Numbered from the stretch's first letter, positions 36,280-46,541 are shown. The stretch: 64,000 nt of DNA from Pseudoalteromonas luteoviolacea S2607 (GCF_001625575.1 NZ_AUXV01000006.1:1-64000); one strand, 5' to 3'. Numbers and translations: made by a program. The notes: a model not told the origin generated them from the letters alone.

Positions 36280-36945
36280 ATGTACCGTCATAAGTGGGAG
36301 CCTGATGTCAACATGGCATTGCCCGTGGGTAAAGCTGTCTGTGTTGGCCGAAACTATGTCGCCCATGCAAAGGAACTCAATAATCCAGTACCCAATGCAC
36401 CGTTATTATTTATCAAACCAAGCAGTGCACTATGTGGCTTCGGCCCTGAGACCGCAATCAATTTAAGTTTAGGTGAACATCACTATGAAGCTGAGTTGGT
36501 ATTGTTAGTAGGGCGCAAAATTGACCGTAGTTGCACTGCACCACTGAGCCACATTGCGGGAGTGGGGCTCGGGCTTGACCTCACTTTACGAGAGCTACAA
36601 GCTGAACTGAAACAAAAAGGCCACCCTTGGGAAACAGCCAAAGCATTTGACGGCAGTGGCTGTATTACGCCCTTTATTCCAGTGAATAAGGACACGCTTG
36701 AATCGGGTTTGACATATCAGTTTTGGCAAAACGATACGTTAAAGCAACGTGGAGACAGTCAGCACATGATTTTTAGCATGGCGAGGTTACTGACTACTAT
36801 TGCCCAGTTTTTTACGCTCTACCCCGGAGATATTGTGATGACCGGTACCCCTGAGGGGGTTGGCGCGTTGCGCATTGGTGACGAGCTCAAGCTGCAACTA
36901 GAGGGCAGCAAGATATATTGCAGCAAGGTGGTCAATCAATCTTGA
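36280..36945 (+). CDS. Fumarylacetoacetate hydrolase family protein
   Basis: A 221-residue FAH-fold enzyme of the YcgM/FAHD1 size class. It has VCVGRNYVAHAKELNN, the metal-binding acidic residues in HYEAELVLLVGR and GLDLTLRELQ, and the C-terminal MTGTPEGVG. Members of this subgroup are acylpyruvases or oxaloacetate decarboxylases. The ATG has AAGGAG upstream. Monocistronic; substrate not deducible. Confidence 0.9.
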   Translation: MYRHKWEPDVNMALPVGKAVCVGRNYVAHAKELNNPVPNAPLLFIKPSSALCGFGPETAINLSLGEHHYEAELVLLVGRKIDRSCTAPLSHIAGVGLGLDLTLRELQAELKQKGHPWETAKAFDGSGCITPFIPVNKDTLESGLTYQFWQNDTLKQRGDSQHMIFSMARLLTTIAQFFTLYPGDIVMTGTPEGVGALRIGDELKLQLEGSKIYCSKVVNQS

Positions 36946-37040
36946 AATTCATGCCCGGAGTTTTGTGAATAGTGCTGGACTGACGATATAAGCTGCAAGT
37001 AGGCTATGCTGGTGTGAGATTACATTTATCAGGAAAAGTT

Positions 37041-38228
37041 ATGAAAACAAAATTGCTGGGGACACCTTTTAGCAAGACGGCTTGTAAAATATTATTTTGC
37101 GGTGGCGGTGAGCTGGGCAAAGAAACCGTAATTGAATTTAAACGCCTTGGTGCAGAGGTTGTAGTATTAGATAGATATGAACATGCCCCGGCTATGCAAG
37201 TAGCGGATCGCAGCTACACCTTATCTATGCTTGACGGCGAAAGGCTTGCGGAGATCATCGAACAAGAGCAACCCGATTATATCGTGCCTGAGATAGAAGC
37301 GATTGCAACCAGTAAGCTGGTGGAATTGGAAGCTCAGGGATTTACTGTGGTACCGACGGCCAAAGCTACGCAGTTAACTATGAACCGAGAAGGGATTAGA
37401 CGTTTGGCTGCTGAAGAATTAGGCTTAGCGACTTCTCCTTATCAATTTGTTGATAATGTGTCTGATTTTAGAGCGGCCATCAATAAAATTGGCATGCCCT
37501 GTGTTGTGAAGCCGATTATGAGTTCATCAGGCAAAGGACAAAGTGTAGTCAAGCATGATGCGGATATTGAATCTGCTTGGGAGTATGCACAACAAGGTGG
37601 ACGTGCGGGACAAGGTAGAGTGATTGTGGAAGGGTTTGTCGATTTTGACTATGAAATCACCCTGTTGACCATTCGTCATGTTAATGGCACGAGTTTCTGT
37701 GAACCGATTGGTCATGTACAGGCAAATGGTGACTACCAACAAAGCTGGCAACCACAAGCGATGAGTGAAACGGCTTTGGAGCGCAGCCAAGAAATAGCAC
37801 GCAAGATAACTGATGCGTTAGGTGGGCGCGGGCTATTTGGGGTCGAACTTTTCATCAAGGGTGATCAAGTGTATTTTAGCGAAGTGTCGCCAAGGCCTCA
37901 TGATACAGGGATGGTGACTTTGATCTCACAACATTTGAGTGAGTTTGCATTGCATGTGCGCGCCATTCTTGGTTTGCCGATCCCAAACATTCACTTTAAT
38001 GGCCCATCGGCTTCGAGTGTTATTTTAGTGGAAGGAAGCTCAACAGAGGTACAATTTACGCATGTAGCAGAGGCGTTATCTATGCCCAATACGGATGTGC
38101 GCCTTTTTGGTAAACCAGAAGTGCAGGGTACTCGCCGAATGGGAGTAGCACTTGCCCGTAGTGAAAGCGTTGACTCTGCGGTTGCGTCAGCGAAACGGGT
38201 GAGTGGCGCAATAGGCGTTAAGCTATAA
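37041..38228 (+). CDS. purT: Formate-dependent phosphoribosylglycinamide formyltransferase
   Basis: 395 residues from the ATG at 37041 (TCAGGAAAA upstream); a nine-residue longer frame exists. ATP-grasp enzyme with CGGGELGKE at the N-terminus, [14 protein letters not shown] for ATP binding, and [13 protein letters not shown] with the metal ligands. It uses formate and ATP to formylate GAR in purine synthesis. Followed by a hairpin terminator. Confidence 0.95.
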   Translation: MKTKLLGTPFSKTACKILFCGGGELGKETVIEFKRLGAEVVVLDRYEHAPAMQVADRSYTLSMLDGERLAEIIEQEQPDYIVPEIEAIATSKLVELEAQGFTVVPTAKATQLTMNREGIRRLAAEELGLATSPYQFVDNVSDFRAAINKIGMPCVVKPIMSSSGKGQSVVKHDADIESAWEYAQQGGRAGQGRVIVEGFVDFDYEITLLTIRHVNGTSFCEPIGHVQANGDYQQSWQPQAMSETALERSQEIARKITDALGGRGLFGVELFIKGDQVYFSEVSPRPHDTGMVTLISQHLSEFALHVRAILGLPIPNIHFNGPSASSVILVEGSSTEVQFTHVAEALSMPNTDVRLFGKPEVQGTRRMGVALARSESVDSAVASAKRVSGAIGVKL

Positions 38229-38234
38229 CCATAA

Positions 38235-38254
38235 AAAGGGCCTATTGGCCCTTT
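38235..38254. terminator. Bidirectional terminator after purT
   Basis: AAAGGGCC / GGCCCTTT with a TATT loop, flanked by A-run on the left (T-run for the minus strand). It lies between converging purT and the porin gene. Confidence 0.85.
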
Positions 38255-38273
38255 GATTGCAGCAACTTGGGTT

Positions 38274-38960
38274 TTATAAATCAAAGTCTAGGGCATAGCT
38301 GACGTACACCTTTACATCATCATCTGCATCTAAGTCGGTTTTCACAAGACCGAAGGTATAACCGTCTTTACTTAAACTGATTCCGTAATCCATATAACTA
38401 TCATCTTCACCAGTCCACTCCATAACGGTATCACCACTTGAGTTGCCAATATGGAATCCGAGTTCAGAATCTTTAAATACGGGAAAACTGGCATTGAGCT
38501 CAATATAGAGCATTTCTTCTTCTGTGCTGCTGTCATTTTGGGCATGGGTCAAATAACTTAATTTAAAATCAACATTGCGCCAACCGAGTGAAGCATATAC
38601 TTCACCAAAATCTGTATCTCCAGCGGCATCTGGATAAGCGTAATGTATATAGCCAATGTCGTAGCGAACTTTTTGGATCTCTCCGCTAAAACCTAAATAC
38701 AGATCTAATTCGTAGCTTGTGCTTGCCGCGTCGCCAAAATCGACATTTGATGCCCATGTGCCAATGTAAAAGCCTGAGTCGTTACTGTAATCGATCCCAC
38801 CAGACACAGCAGCGCTATCGTCTGATTGTGTCAGGCCTCGCCAAAAATAGTTGGAACTGGCAGCTACATTGGCGGTCACACTGTGGCCGCTGGCAGCGAA
38901 TACATCAAAATTTAAAATGGCTAAACAGGTGCATGCAATGATTGAAGCTTTATTTGTCAT
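38274..38960 (-). CDS. TorF family putative porin
   Basis: A 228-residue outer-membrane beta-barrel of the TorF/Gcw_chp family. A signal peptide ends near residue 22 (DVFAAS), the mature start shows the family motif VAASSNYFWRGLTQSDDSAAVSGGIDY, and the sequence alternates hydrophobic and polar residues to the final strand YVSYALDFDL. Named after a TORque-altering or torCAD-linked porin in Shewanella; the substrate is unknown. Monocistronic. Confidence 0.88.
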   Translation of the reverse strand: MTNKASIIACTCLAILNFDVFAASGHSVTANVAASSNYFWRGLTQSDDSAAVSGGIDYSNDSGFYIGTWASNVDFGDAASTSYELDLYLGFSGEIQKVRYDIGYIHYAYPDAAGDTDFGEVYASLGWRNVDFKLSYLTHAQNDSSTEEEMLYIELNASFPVFKDSELGFHIGNSSGDTVMEWTGEDDSYMDYGISLSKDGYTFGLVKTDLDADDDVKVYVSYALDFDL

Positions 38961-39230
38961 AATGGTTCCTATATGGCACAGAAAAATTTGTAATTTGAAC
39001 TTAGAGCCATTGAACTTTTAGATGCAGCATAAAAGTCAACAGTCTCTTGCAAACGCAATCTTTACGCCAGTACAAAAAAGCTGCGTGAGAATTTTAATAT
39101 CTGATTGAAATTGAAAACGATAATTATAGCAGGGTGTGGTGAGGTGCAAGTACGTTACGGTAAAAAGCTGCACTTAGGTGGTGCGTATTTAGATAACCTG
39201 CACTGTTTTTATGCAGGTTATCTGCGTTTA

Positions 39231-40397
39231 TTAGCCAAAGATTGTGCGCATTAATTGAATAGTTTCATCAACGCTGCGGCCTTTCTCGACTTCGGCGATA
39301 ATCGAATCACGTTTTGCTTTTATGTGTTCTGGAATACTCTCGTCACTGAGTGCTCTGTCAACAAGCGTTGCAGCAGATTCTTTACTACGTTTGACAGTTC
39401 TAGTGCCTGAGGCGGTGCGAGTACGCTTTGGCTTGTGCAATAATTTGTAATAATTCGATGAAGTGGGGGTGTCTTTATCAACATAATAGAAAAACGTTGG
39501 GATCAACGCTTTAATCTTTACCAGCTCTGATTCTAAATCATTGCTAGTTGTTGCCATTGCGCACCATGGCATTTTTGTAATGGTTTGAACGATATCTGTC
39601 CAGTACCTTTCAAAATCTCGATTATTCAAGCGTGTAATACCTAAAGCTTGGCACAAGGCATCTAAGCGATTATTTACAATCGGTGTAAATACGTCTGGGC
39701 GGCGCATTGCCAATAAACGTGTTGCTGGCGCTAAGGTAGGCTTTTCATCACTGCCGTTAAATGCACTAAGATATGCAACCATGAATGCTTGATAGTCTGA
39801 TTCACTGACAGCCCCATCAAGAGGGATAAGTCCTAAAGCTTGATCAAATGCAGCTGGTAAGTCAGCGAATTGTTGGTGGAACCCTTTTGCACTTTTGGTA
39901 GAAGCAAACCATTCAACATCAAATTGGTAGACGCTGACATCGTGATTGGCAGTATGCTTGCCAGCGAATACCAAGCGATCTTCAACAATCATTTCCTGTA
40001 GCGGGGTTTCACGCAGTGTGCTCACGTATTCCATCAGCTTAAGCTGCTCTTCTAACGCTAGGTGCTCTTTACGCTCGGCAATGAACTCACTGACAACAGG
40101 CCAAGGGGCAATTCTTAGCGTTTTTACCTGCAAAAAGCTGATTGCAGAAATCAACATATCCTGCAGTTTTTTTACAGTTGGTAACTGATGGTCATCGAGT
40201 AAGTCAAAATTAATGCGGTTTTTTGCTACATCGAGTAACTCATAACACCAGCCCAGAAAATCTTCTGGGTGATTTTCTACCTTTACAGCCATCAGATTGA
40301 GACTGATCTCAGTAGATTGCTTTAGAATATTTTGATAAATCTGACTTTCTTGTTCGCCCAAAGCCATATTTGACGGTGATATGAGCAACTTTTTCAT
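39231..40397 (-). CDS. Uncharacterised 388-residue cytoplasmic protein
   Basis: No family recognised. From the ATG at 40397 (a TTG six codons upstream is the longer option) it is a largely alpha-helical soluble protein. Parts resemble a restriction-like or helical scaffold (TRLLAMRRPDVFTPIVNNRLDALCQALGI, spread about residues 230-258), and the tail from about residue 325 is rich in Arg/Lys/Ser/Thr (KPKRTRTASGTRTVKRSKES) before a final helix. The basic linker suggests nucleic-acid contact, but this is a guess. Monocistronic, with its promoter in the 330-bp gap shared with the AsmA gene. Confidence 0.7.
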   Translation of the reverse strand: MKKLLISPSNMALGEQESQIYQNILKQSTEISLNLMAVKVENHPEDFLGWCYELLDVAKNRINFDLLDDHQLPTVKKLQDMLISAISFLQVKTLRIAPWPVVSEFIAERKEHLALEEQLKLMEYVSTLRETPLQEMIVEDRLVFAGKHTANHDVSVYQFDVEWFASTKSAKGFHQQFADLPAAFDQALGLIPLDGAVSESDYQAFMVAYLSAFNGSDEKPTLAPATRLLAMRRPDVFTPIVNNRLDALCQALGITRLNNRDFERYWTDIVQTITKMPWCAMATTSNDLESELVKIKALIPTFFYYVDKDTPTSSNYYKLLHKPKRTRTASGTRTVKRSKESAATLVDRALSDESIPEHIKAKRDSIIAEVEKGRSVDETIQLMRTIFG

Positions 40398-40728
40398 GCT
40401 GCGGGGACTCTCCAACGTTAAGTTAAAATCTAGACTATGCAGTTTAGCGAACGGATCATTAAACTGACAAGGGCGAGGATCATACCTAGATCTAGCGCAG
40501 TTGCAATGCGCTTTTACTGTTCTTTTGGCACGAAATTGCAGTGCAACAAGTTAGCTTGGGGGTTTTATCTCATTTCTTCATTTTTTATATGGGACCCCTA
40601 ATTTTGGAAGACGTGCGTTAATCGTGGTGGAGAGGTGAAATCAAACAGGAATTTACGACTTTTTTGTGGTTTTTTATTCACCTCGCTATGATAATGCATA
40701 GAGGTTTATTTCAGTGGAAGGACTGTCG
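40398..40728. promoter_or_regulatory. Divergent intergenic region (331 bp)
   Basis: Space between two divergent genes. For the AsmA gene there is a -10-like GATAAT at 40690-40695, preceded by TAT and T-rich DNA but without a good -35. An inverted GTTGCA / TGCAAC pair (near 40499 and 40542) might be a regulator site. No coding potential seen. Confidence 0.35.
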
Positions 40729-42681
40729 ATGAAGGCAATATTGAAAGGTGTTGTGGGTGTTGTCGTGTTAATCGTAGCGTTGTTAATACTCGCTCCATTA
40801 CTTATCCCAACAGAGACAATTGTCTCACAAATAACATCGCAAGTAGAAAAAACAACAGGGCGAACGCTCACTATCTCAGGAGACAGCGAGTTGTCTGTAT
40901 TCCCTGAGCTTAATATTACGTTGAATCAAGTTGAATTCGAAAATATGCCAACAGGCAGTCAGTCTAACATGCTTACAATGGAACAATTGGCTGTGCATAT
41001 TCCATGGCTATCGTTGTTGTCTGGTGAATTTAAGCTTGAACGTTTTGTGATTAACAACCCGCAAGTGTTACTAGAGGTAGATACCAAAGGGCAATCGAAT
41101 TGGCAGCTTTTCCCAACTGCGCCGGCGCAAGACAAACAGCCAGATGAGCGTGGGCAGCAAAGTGGTGTCACACAGCTACCTGCTGGATTTGATATTTCTC
41201 TGGGTGAAGTGGCCATATATGGTGGCTCTATTATCTATAAAGACGCGCAGACCAACAGTGCGCAAAAAGTAACTGATTTGGATTTGAGCGTAATGCTGCC
41301 TTCATTGTACCAGTCTTTGGAAGTCCGCGGAGCGATCAGCTATCAAGCACAGCGTTTCGAATTGGAGTTGGCAGTAGATAATCCTGCAAAAGCCATTCAA
41401 AGTGAAGACTTCAAATTCTCCAAAAAACTGAGAAATGAGTTAGTTAATTTAGATTTTAATGGTGAGATAGTTGAGCAGGCTAAACGTTTTAAAGGTGAGT
41501 TAACAGTCTCGGGCGACTCGGTAAAAGCACTGACTGCATGGCAAAATATTTCATTAGATGCGAAAGACAATGCATTCAACCAGTTCAAAATAAACGGCGA
41601 GATGCAATTTGCTGACAGCGTATTTACTTTGAGTCGACTTAGCGCTGAGCTGGATGCGTTGAAGATAGCAGGCAATGCGAGTGTTAATTTAAAGGAGCGT
41701 TTATCGGTGAGTGCAGATGTTGATTTGGGCATGCTCGACCTGAACCCGTATTTGCCAGAGTCAGTGGAGGTGGCTGAAGAGACGCCTACCGAACAAGAAA
41801 AGGCACCGGCTCAACCTATTGTTTGGGATGATACAGAAATTGACCTTTCCGCATTGAATCAACTTGATGCGAAGTTGAAAGTCCGTTCTACAGGATTAAA
41901 AGCACGTAAAATTACCCTAGGTGAAAACCAGTTATCTGTTCAACTAGAGCAGGGTAAAGCGCGGGTTTCACTGGATAAGTTTAACGCTTATGAAGGCAGC
42001 GGACGCGGTGAAATAGCAGTCAATGCGGCTAAAAAACCCTATGTAATTGAAACAAACTTTGCACTTAAGGCGATCAATGCTGAACCGCTTCTCACAGATG
42101 CCGTCGACTTTGACAAAGTATTAGGTAAAGGCAGCATCAATTGGAACCTAAATACTCAAGGTGTAAGCCAGAAGCAGTTTGTTTCACGCCTTGGTGGAAA
42201 ATTAGCTTTTGAATTTAAAGACGGTGGCGTAAAAGGGGCAAATTTAGCTGAGATGGTACGCAAAGGCCAAGAAATGCTTAAAGGTAACTTCTCAGGTTTG
42301 TCAGAGGGCATTAATGCTGATTTTGATCCTGAGCAAAAAACCGATTTTTCTGCACTGACAGGCAGTTTCAACTTTAATCAAGGGGTTGGTAAAAATACCG
42401 ATCTGTTATTGGCGAGCCCGTTGATCCGAGTCACGGGATCAGGCACTGTGGACCTCCCTAAAACCTTTGTTGACTATCGCTTAGTAACAGGAATCGTGGA
42501 TACGATAGAAGGTCAAAGCAGTCAAGATACCAGCACTGGATTTAAAGTGCCTGTGCGTATTAAAGGGCCATTTCACCAAGTTGAAACCAGCCTAGATCTC
42601 AGCAGTGCGGCAAAAGATAAAGCAAAAGACACTATCAAAGATAAGTTGAAAGACAAGTTTAAGGGCTTATTTGGCGGGTAG
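40729..42681 (+). CDS. AsmA family protein
   Basis: 651 residues from the ATG at 40729 (GAAGGA upstream; a GTG five codons earlier is possible). An N-terminal transmembrane anchor (about residues 3-25, ending APLLIP) is followed by the AsmA N-terminal domain (TGRTLTISGDSELSVFPELNITL) and a long beta-rich periplasmic part, with the AsmA C-terminal domain (GSGTVDLPKTFVDYRLV) and a Lys/Asp-rich tail. AsmA-like proteins form bridge-like grooves thought to carry phospholipid to the outer membrane. Monocistronic. Confidence 0.92.
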   Translation: MKAILKGVVGVVVLIVALLILAPLLIPTETIVSQITSQVEKTTGRTLTISGDSELSVFPELNITLNQVEFENMPTGSQSNMLTMEQLAVHIPWLSLLSGEFKLERFVINNPQVLLEVDTKGQSNWQLFPTAPAQDKQPDERGQQSGVTQLPAGFDISLGEVAIYGGSIIYKDAQTNSAQKVTDLDLSVMLPSLYQSLEVRGAISYQAQRFELELAVDNPAKAIQSEDFKFSKKLRNELVNLDFNGEIVEQAKRFKGELTVSGDSVKALTAWQNISLDAKDNAFNQFKINGEMQFADSVFTLSRLSAELDALKIAGNASVNLKERLSVSADVDLGMLDLNPYLPESVEVAEETPTEQEKAPAQPIVWDDTEIDLSALNQLDAKLKVRSTGLKARKITLGENQLSVQLEQGKARVSLDKFNAYEGSGRGEIAVNAAKKPYVIETNFALKAINAEPLLTDAVDFDKVLGKGSINWNLNTQGVSQKQFVSRLGGKLAFEFKDGGVKGANLAEMVRKGQEMLKGNFSGLSEGINADFDPEQKTDFSALTGSFNFNQGVGKNTDLLLASPLIRVTGSGTVDLPKTFVDYRLVTGIVDTIEGQSSQDTSTGFKVPVRIKGPFHQVETSLDLSSAAKDKAKDTIKDKLKDKFKGLFGG

Positions 42682-42701
42682 CCGGTATGGTGTTTCTGGC
42701 G

Positions 42702-42726
42702 GCGGTAAGCCATGGTTGTTTACCGC
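42702..42726 (+). terminator. Hairpin after the AsmA gene
   Basis: GCGGTAA / TTACCGC with an 11-nt loop, 20 bp after the stop; only a short T-containing stretch follows, so termination strength is uncertain. Confidence 0.4.
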
Positions 42727-42883
42727 TGCACTCCTTGTTTTACAATTAATCATAACGACCTTATCCCTCACCTTTCCAGTATCTTTATGTAACAAGATAG
42801 CTAAAGTATATTTTCTCACTTTCTCCCAAGTCCGATCTGTGAATTAATAAAGCATACTAATGATTAAAAGGATCTCGAAGGAA

Positions 42884-43648
42884 ATGAAGTTATTTGATCT
42901 AGATAACAAGGCCGTCATTGTGACGGGGGGAAACAGAGGTATTGGCTTTGCTTTAGCAAAAGGCCTTCATCAGTTTGGTGCTCAAGTCATCATAGCGGCA
43001 AGAGATCACACCCGTAGCCAACAAGCTTGTGATGCTATCTCTTTAGAGGGGGAGCGAGTTCTAGCGGTAAATTGCGATGTCACCTGTACAAAAAGTGTAG
43101 CTCGTGCATTTGAGCAGGCTCAGGATTGGGCTGGTGGTTTGTATGGTTGTATTGCAAATGCCGGTGTTCGCGGAGCTGGTTGTGCGCTAGATGAGGTAGA
43201 AGCAACGGCTTGGCGCGCAGCATTCAATACCAATTTAGAAGGGACAATGAATACCTTTCAAGCTGCTATTAAACCACTTAAAGCACATGGAGAGGGACGT
43301 CTTATAGCGATTTCTAGTCTCGCGGCACTGCATGGAAACGCTCTTTTCACTGATTACAGCAGTGCAAAAGCAGGTATTGAAGGGTTATGCCGGGCATTGG
43401 CTATTGAGTTGGCGCCACACAAGATCAACGTAAATTGCGTAATGCCTGGTTGGGTTGATACCGAGATGAACACAGACGTTAAACAAGACAAACGACAATT
43501 TGAGTCAATAAAGAGACTAAGAGTGCCGTTAAAGCGTTGGGCGTCAGCTGAAGAAATGGTCGGGGCTGTTGTTTATTTAATGTCAGGCGCAGGAAGTTAT
43601 CACACAGGAGATACACTGCGTATTGATGGTGGTTATCACATTGGCTAA
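42884..43648 (+). CDS. SDR oxidoreductase, FabG-like, at the head of the biosynthetic block
   Basis: 254 residues from the ATG at 42884, with AAAAGG about ten bases upstream; a longer frame begins at 42860. Classical SDR: TGGNRGIG cofactor motif, NAG (ANAGVRGAG), catalytic Ser in AISSLAAL, YSSAKAG with Tyr and Lys, and the C-terminal IDGGYHIG of the FabG/gluconate 5-dehydrogenase class. It could reduce a keto group of a sugar or carrier-bound acyl intermediate. It lies 230 bp before the ACP gene in the same direction; membership of the block is likely but not certain. Confidence 0.88.
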   Translation: MKLFDLDNKAVIVTGGNRGIGFALAKGLHQFGAQVIIAARDHTRSQQACDAISLEGERVLAVNCDVTCTKSVARAFEQAQDWAGGLYGCIANAGVRGAGCALDEVEATAWRAAFNTNLEGTMNTFQAAIKPLKAHGEGRLIAISSLAALHGNALFTDYSSAKAGIEGLCRALAIELAPHKINVNCVMPGWVDTEMNTDVKQDKRQFESIKRLRVPLKRWASAEEMVGAVVYLMSGAGSYHTGDTLRIDGGYHIG

Positions 43649-43878
43649 GCTTTGCCAGCCATCTTTACTCAGAACATAGTAAATTAACCTTAATTTTTTT
43701 ATTGTTATTTTCGCAGCTTTAATTGGCTTATATTTCATAAGTACCCGTTTTAGCGAGTAATAAACTTACCTGAGTTTTATTATTGTAAATAATGTGTTTT
43801 ACATGTGATATTTTTGATTGAAAATTGCGCAGTAGTCGTTTAAGTCTATTAAATAGTCTACCCAAAATAGAAAAAACA

Positions 43879-44148
43879 ATGGAAGCGCAAAAAGTAAATT
43901 ACTTGTCCGAAATTAATGAGTTACTGTGCAATGTAAAAAATGATCCCAGTCTTGCTGGGCAGGTGACAGAGCAAAGTAACTTCATTGAAGACTTTGGGAT
44001 TGATTCTCTCGATATTGTCGACTTCATGCTCGAACTAGAGAGTCAATTTGATATCGAGGTCGATTTTGATGCGTTTGATTTTGATAATTTAACCTCGGCT
44101 AAACGTTTGGTTGAATATATTCGTTCTCACAGTGCCACAGAGGCTTAA
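43879..44148 (+). CDS. Acyl carrier protein
   Basis: 89 residues from the ATG at 43879; an upstream TTG frame would add 18 residues. The phosphopantetheine attachment Ser43 lies in GIDSLDIVDF and the protein is acidic (DFDAFDFDN), as carrier proteins are. It is not the housekeeping AcpP (no fab genes nearby) and is followed within 3 bp by an ATP-grasp gene, which suggests that an amino or carboxylic acid is loaded on it by that ligase. First gene of the tightly packed run. Confidence 0.92.
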   Translation: MEAQKVNYLSEINELLCNVKNDPSLAGQVTEQSNFIEDFGIDSLDIVDFMLELESQFDIEVDFDAFDFDNLTSAKRLVEYIRSHSATEA

Positions 44149-44151
44149 GTA

Positions 44152-45453
44152 GTGTCAGCGCATGTGTATTGGGCGCACTTAGATCCAGAAGCGAGCTGGA
44201 ACTGTGCAAACAATTTGTCTCTACCTTCGCCTATGGGCGCTAAAAGCGCATTGCACTTAGCCTTGCTAGACGAAATGTTTGTGCCTGCAAGGCGTCAAGA
44301 TATTGCGTTGACAATGCTCCCGAAATGCCAAGTGTTGCATGAGTACCACGCCAGTTTGGGCGGAAGTTATCACCCCCAATCGGTGTTTAACAGTGCTGAA
44401 GCGTGGCTGGCAGAAAACAAACCATCTTGGCCAGATGTACTCTCGTCAATCGCTCAGTCTTCAGGAGCATTGGGCCCTTTCTCTGCGGTCAATGAGCTTT
44501 TTTCTTCGTATCATCAGGCGCCATATGCATATTTGCCCAATATGCCTGCTGAAAGTGAGCAGGTGTTTCCAGCTCTCAGTGCCATTCAATTTGCCAATAG
44601 TAAGGCGACAATAACGCAACTTTGCCAACAAATGGAGATCCCTTGTTCAGGAATCGTGATTGAACAACAGAGTGACCTGTATAAGCTGCAAGAACTTGAT
44701 TATCCATATGTAATGAAAGAAGCGTTTGGTGTATCTGGTCGGGGCGCATATTTAGTTAAAGAATCACGTATCACTGAGCGATTGATACGCCACTTTAGCA
44801 AGCAAATTGACGGCGGAAAGCATGGAGGTTTGATTGCTCAGCCTTGGCTAGATATTGAAATAGACTTTTCCAGTCAGTGGCACATCGATAGTAACGGAGA
44901 AGTTCGATTTCTTGGTTTGTGCCAAGTGATTAATAGTGGTTTTAGATTTGCAGGAATTGATCTCTGTTGCAATGCGTTGACGCGCACGATTGAGCAGTCT
45001 CAGTACTATGAACAAGTGCAGTTATTGATGTCTGCGTTATTCAAGCATGGTTACTTTGGGCCTGTGTGCGTTGACTCAGCCTTGCTTAAAGATGGCACTG
45101 TTTACCCTGTCATTGAGGTGAATGCACGTGAGTCTATGGGCAGTATCGCGATGCGATGGCGACAGAAGTTGTCGTTGAGTGAAAATATCCGATTGCGCCA
45201 GTACGATGTGCAATATCAGTCAGCACTGCAGTTTAAAGATATATTGAGCAAGTTGTCCAAATGTGGGGTGTTGTTTAAAGATGGTTCTGACAATGGGGTT
45301 GTCCCTTTAACTGCTGCGAACTTGTTATTGCCAGTAAACTCAAGTTTTGCGAAAGGACGTTGGGTGCAACTTGAATGTGGCGCTCAAAGTAGTGAGTATT
45401 ATCGCAAGGCTTTGAGTGCGTGTTTGTCTGAAGCTGGAGCATCTCTGCTATGA
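44152..45453 (+). CDS. ATP-grasp ligase
   Basis: A 433-residue protein. Residues about 165-340 form the ATP-grasp fold: YPYVMKEAFGVSGRGAYLV for nucleotide binding, QPWLDIEIDFSSQW, and the metal-binding EVNARESMGSIAMRW. The N-terminal 150 residues are a divergent pre-ATP-grasp domain. Such enzymes join a carboxylate to an amine or thiol through an acyl-phosphate. The GTG start has GAGG inside the end of the ACP gene, so the two are coupled; loading an amino acid on the ACP, as BtrJ does for BtrI, is an attractive inference. It overlaps the next gene by 4 bp. Confidence 0.85.
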   Translation: MSAHVYWAHLDPEASWNCANNLSLPSPMGAKSALHLALLDEMFVPARRQDIALTMLPKCQVLHEYHASLGGSYHPQSVFNSAEAWLAENKPSWPDVLSSIAQSSGALGPFSAVNELFSSYHQAPYAYLPNMPAESEQVFPALSAIQFANSKATITQLCQQMEIPCSGIVIEQQSDLYKLQELDYPYVMKEAFGVSGRGAYLVKESRITERLIRHFSKQIDGGKHGGLIAQPWLDIEIDFSSQWHIDSNGEVRFLGLCQVINSGFRFAGIDLCCNALTRTIEQSQYYEQVQLLMSALFKHGYFGPVCVDSALLKDGTVYPVIEVNARESMGSIAMRWRQKLSLSENIRLRQYDVQYQSALQFKDILSKLSKCGVLFKDGSDNGVVPLTAANLLLPVNSSFAKGRWVQLECGAQSSEYYRKALSACLSEAGASLL

Positions 45454-46541
45454 GTAGCTGGCGTGGAGAAAATGTACTCATCTTAACGGCATCCAGTGGG
45501 TTGGGCTCTTTCGCTCCAGCATTTAGATTGAGATCCTACTTGCGGGCTCAAGGAGCGACAACGCATTTTTACTGCATAGAACAGTTATTCGATGAGTACG
45601 CTATACAAAAGCATCAGCAAACGCGTGCCCATTGCCGAGCAAATTTTCGAAAAGCCTTGTTATTGCAAAAAGTAGTAGAGCAAGGCGGCATAGATCTAAA
45701 AAGCATTATCGACCCTGATAAGTTCGACACGATGTTGCATATTTGGCTGCAACAGAAGTTTACGCGTTGTATTGTATTTAGCGGGTTTTGGGTCTCTGCG
45801 CTGGCGGAGATGACAACAGGATACTCACCTACAACCAAAATAGATGCAGTTCATATGGATGCGGTGCTATCCAGCTCTTGGTTGCATGCCAAAGCACATA
45901 GTCAGGCAGTGCAAGCCTCGATCAGAGATATTTATTTATACAAAAAAAACAGCAAGCGTGTTTTCACGCTATACCCTGTTGAGCAGCCACTCGATTGGCG
46001 GTTTCGCTCGCCAAGGGTGCTTGGTCACGGTGGTGGCTGGCAAATGGGAGATTTGGCGGCTTTGAATGCACGGCTCAATCGTGAGGCTATTTACAGCGAC
46101 ATGATTTTACCTGCAGGTACAGCCGTCGTTTCATCACCATATCAGCGCATATTAACTACTGAGGCCAACTATCATCCATGGGAAAATCTCGACAAGTTAC
46201 CCGATCTTACGATTTTGCCAGAGGCGAATTCAAATGAGCCTCCGTCTAATATCAACTTTGAACAGTTAGCTCGAAGTGCGCCCGCCATCATTACCAAACC
46301 TGGTGGCGCGAGTCTACTGGACAGTATTAATTTTGCGACACCTTTAGTGCTGTTACCGGCGTTTGGAGAGTATGAAAAGCAAAATGCCATTACTTGGTTG
46401 TCATTGGGATTCGCCGTGACTTTTGAACAGTGGCAAGAAAGTGGGTACTCGTTTGATATGTTGAAAAAATTACACAACAACTTACTAAACCATTCTGCAG
46501 TTTCACCGATTTTTGGAGCGTCTAATGAGACCGGCGACTGA
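45450..46541 (+). CDS. GT-B fold glycosyltransferase (MurG-like/GT28 type)
   Basis: A 363-residue GT-B protein. The N-terminal glycine-rich acceptor loop is ILTASSGLGSFAPAFRL. The C-terminal donor domain contains APAIITKPGGASLLDSINFATPLVLLPAFGEYEKQNA (residues about 280-316), the pattern of GT28 enzymes in which a Glu/Gln pair contacts the sugar-nucleotide ribose and sugar. No membrane anchor. Start ATG overlaps the ATP-grasp stop (ATGA). It likely adds a hexosamine or hexose to the product. Donor and acceptor unknown. Confidence 0.75.
   Translation: MSSWRGENVLILTASSGLGSFAPAFRLRSYLRAQGATTHFYCIEQLFDEYAIQKHQQTRAHCRANFRKALLLQKVVEQGGIDLKSIIDPDKFDTMLHIWLQQKFTRCIVFSGFWVSALAEMTTGYSPTTKIDAVHMDAVLSSSWLHAKAHSQAVQASIRDIYLYKKNSKRVFTLYPVEQPLDWRFRSPRVLGHGGGWQMGDLAALNARLNREAIYSDMILPAGTAVVSSPYQRILTTEANYHPWENLDKLPDLTILPEANSNEPPSNINFEQLARSAPAIITKPGGASLLDSINFATPLVLLPAFGEYEKQNAITWLSLGFAVTFEQWQESGYSFDMLKKLHNNLLNHSAVSPIFGASNETGD

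Noticed and set aside
42860..42883. Upstream start extending the SDR at the head of the block
   Set aside because: The extension lies over the probable ribosome site of the ATG at 42884 and adds residues not typical of the SDR family.
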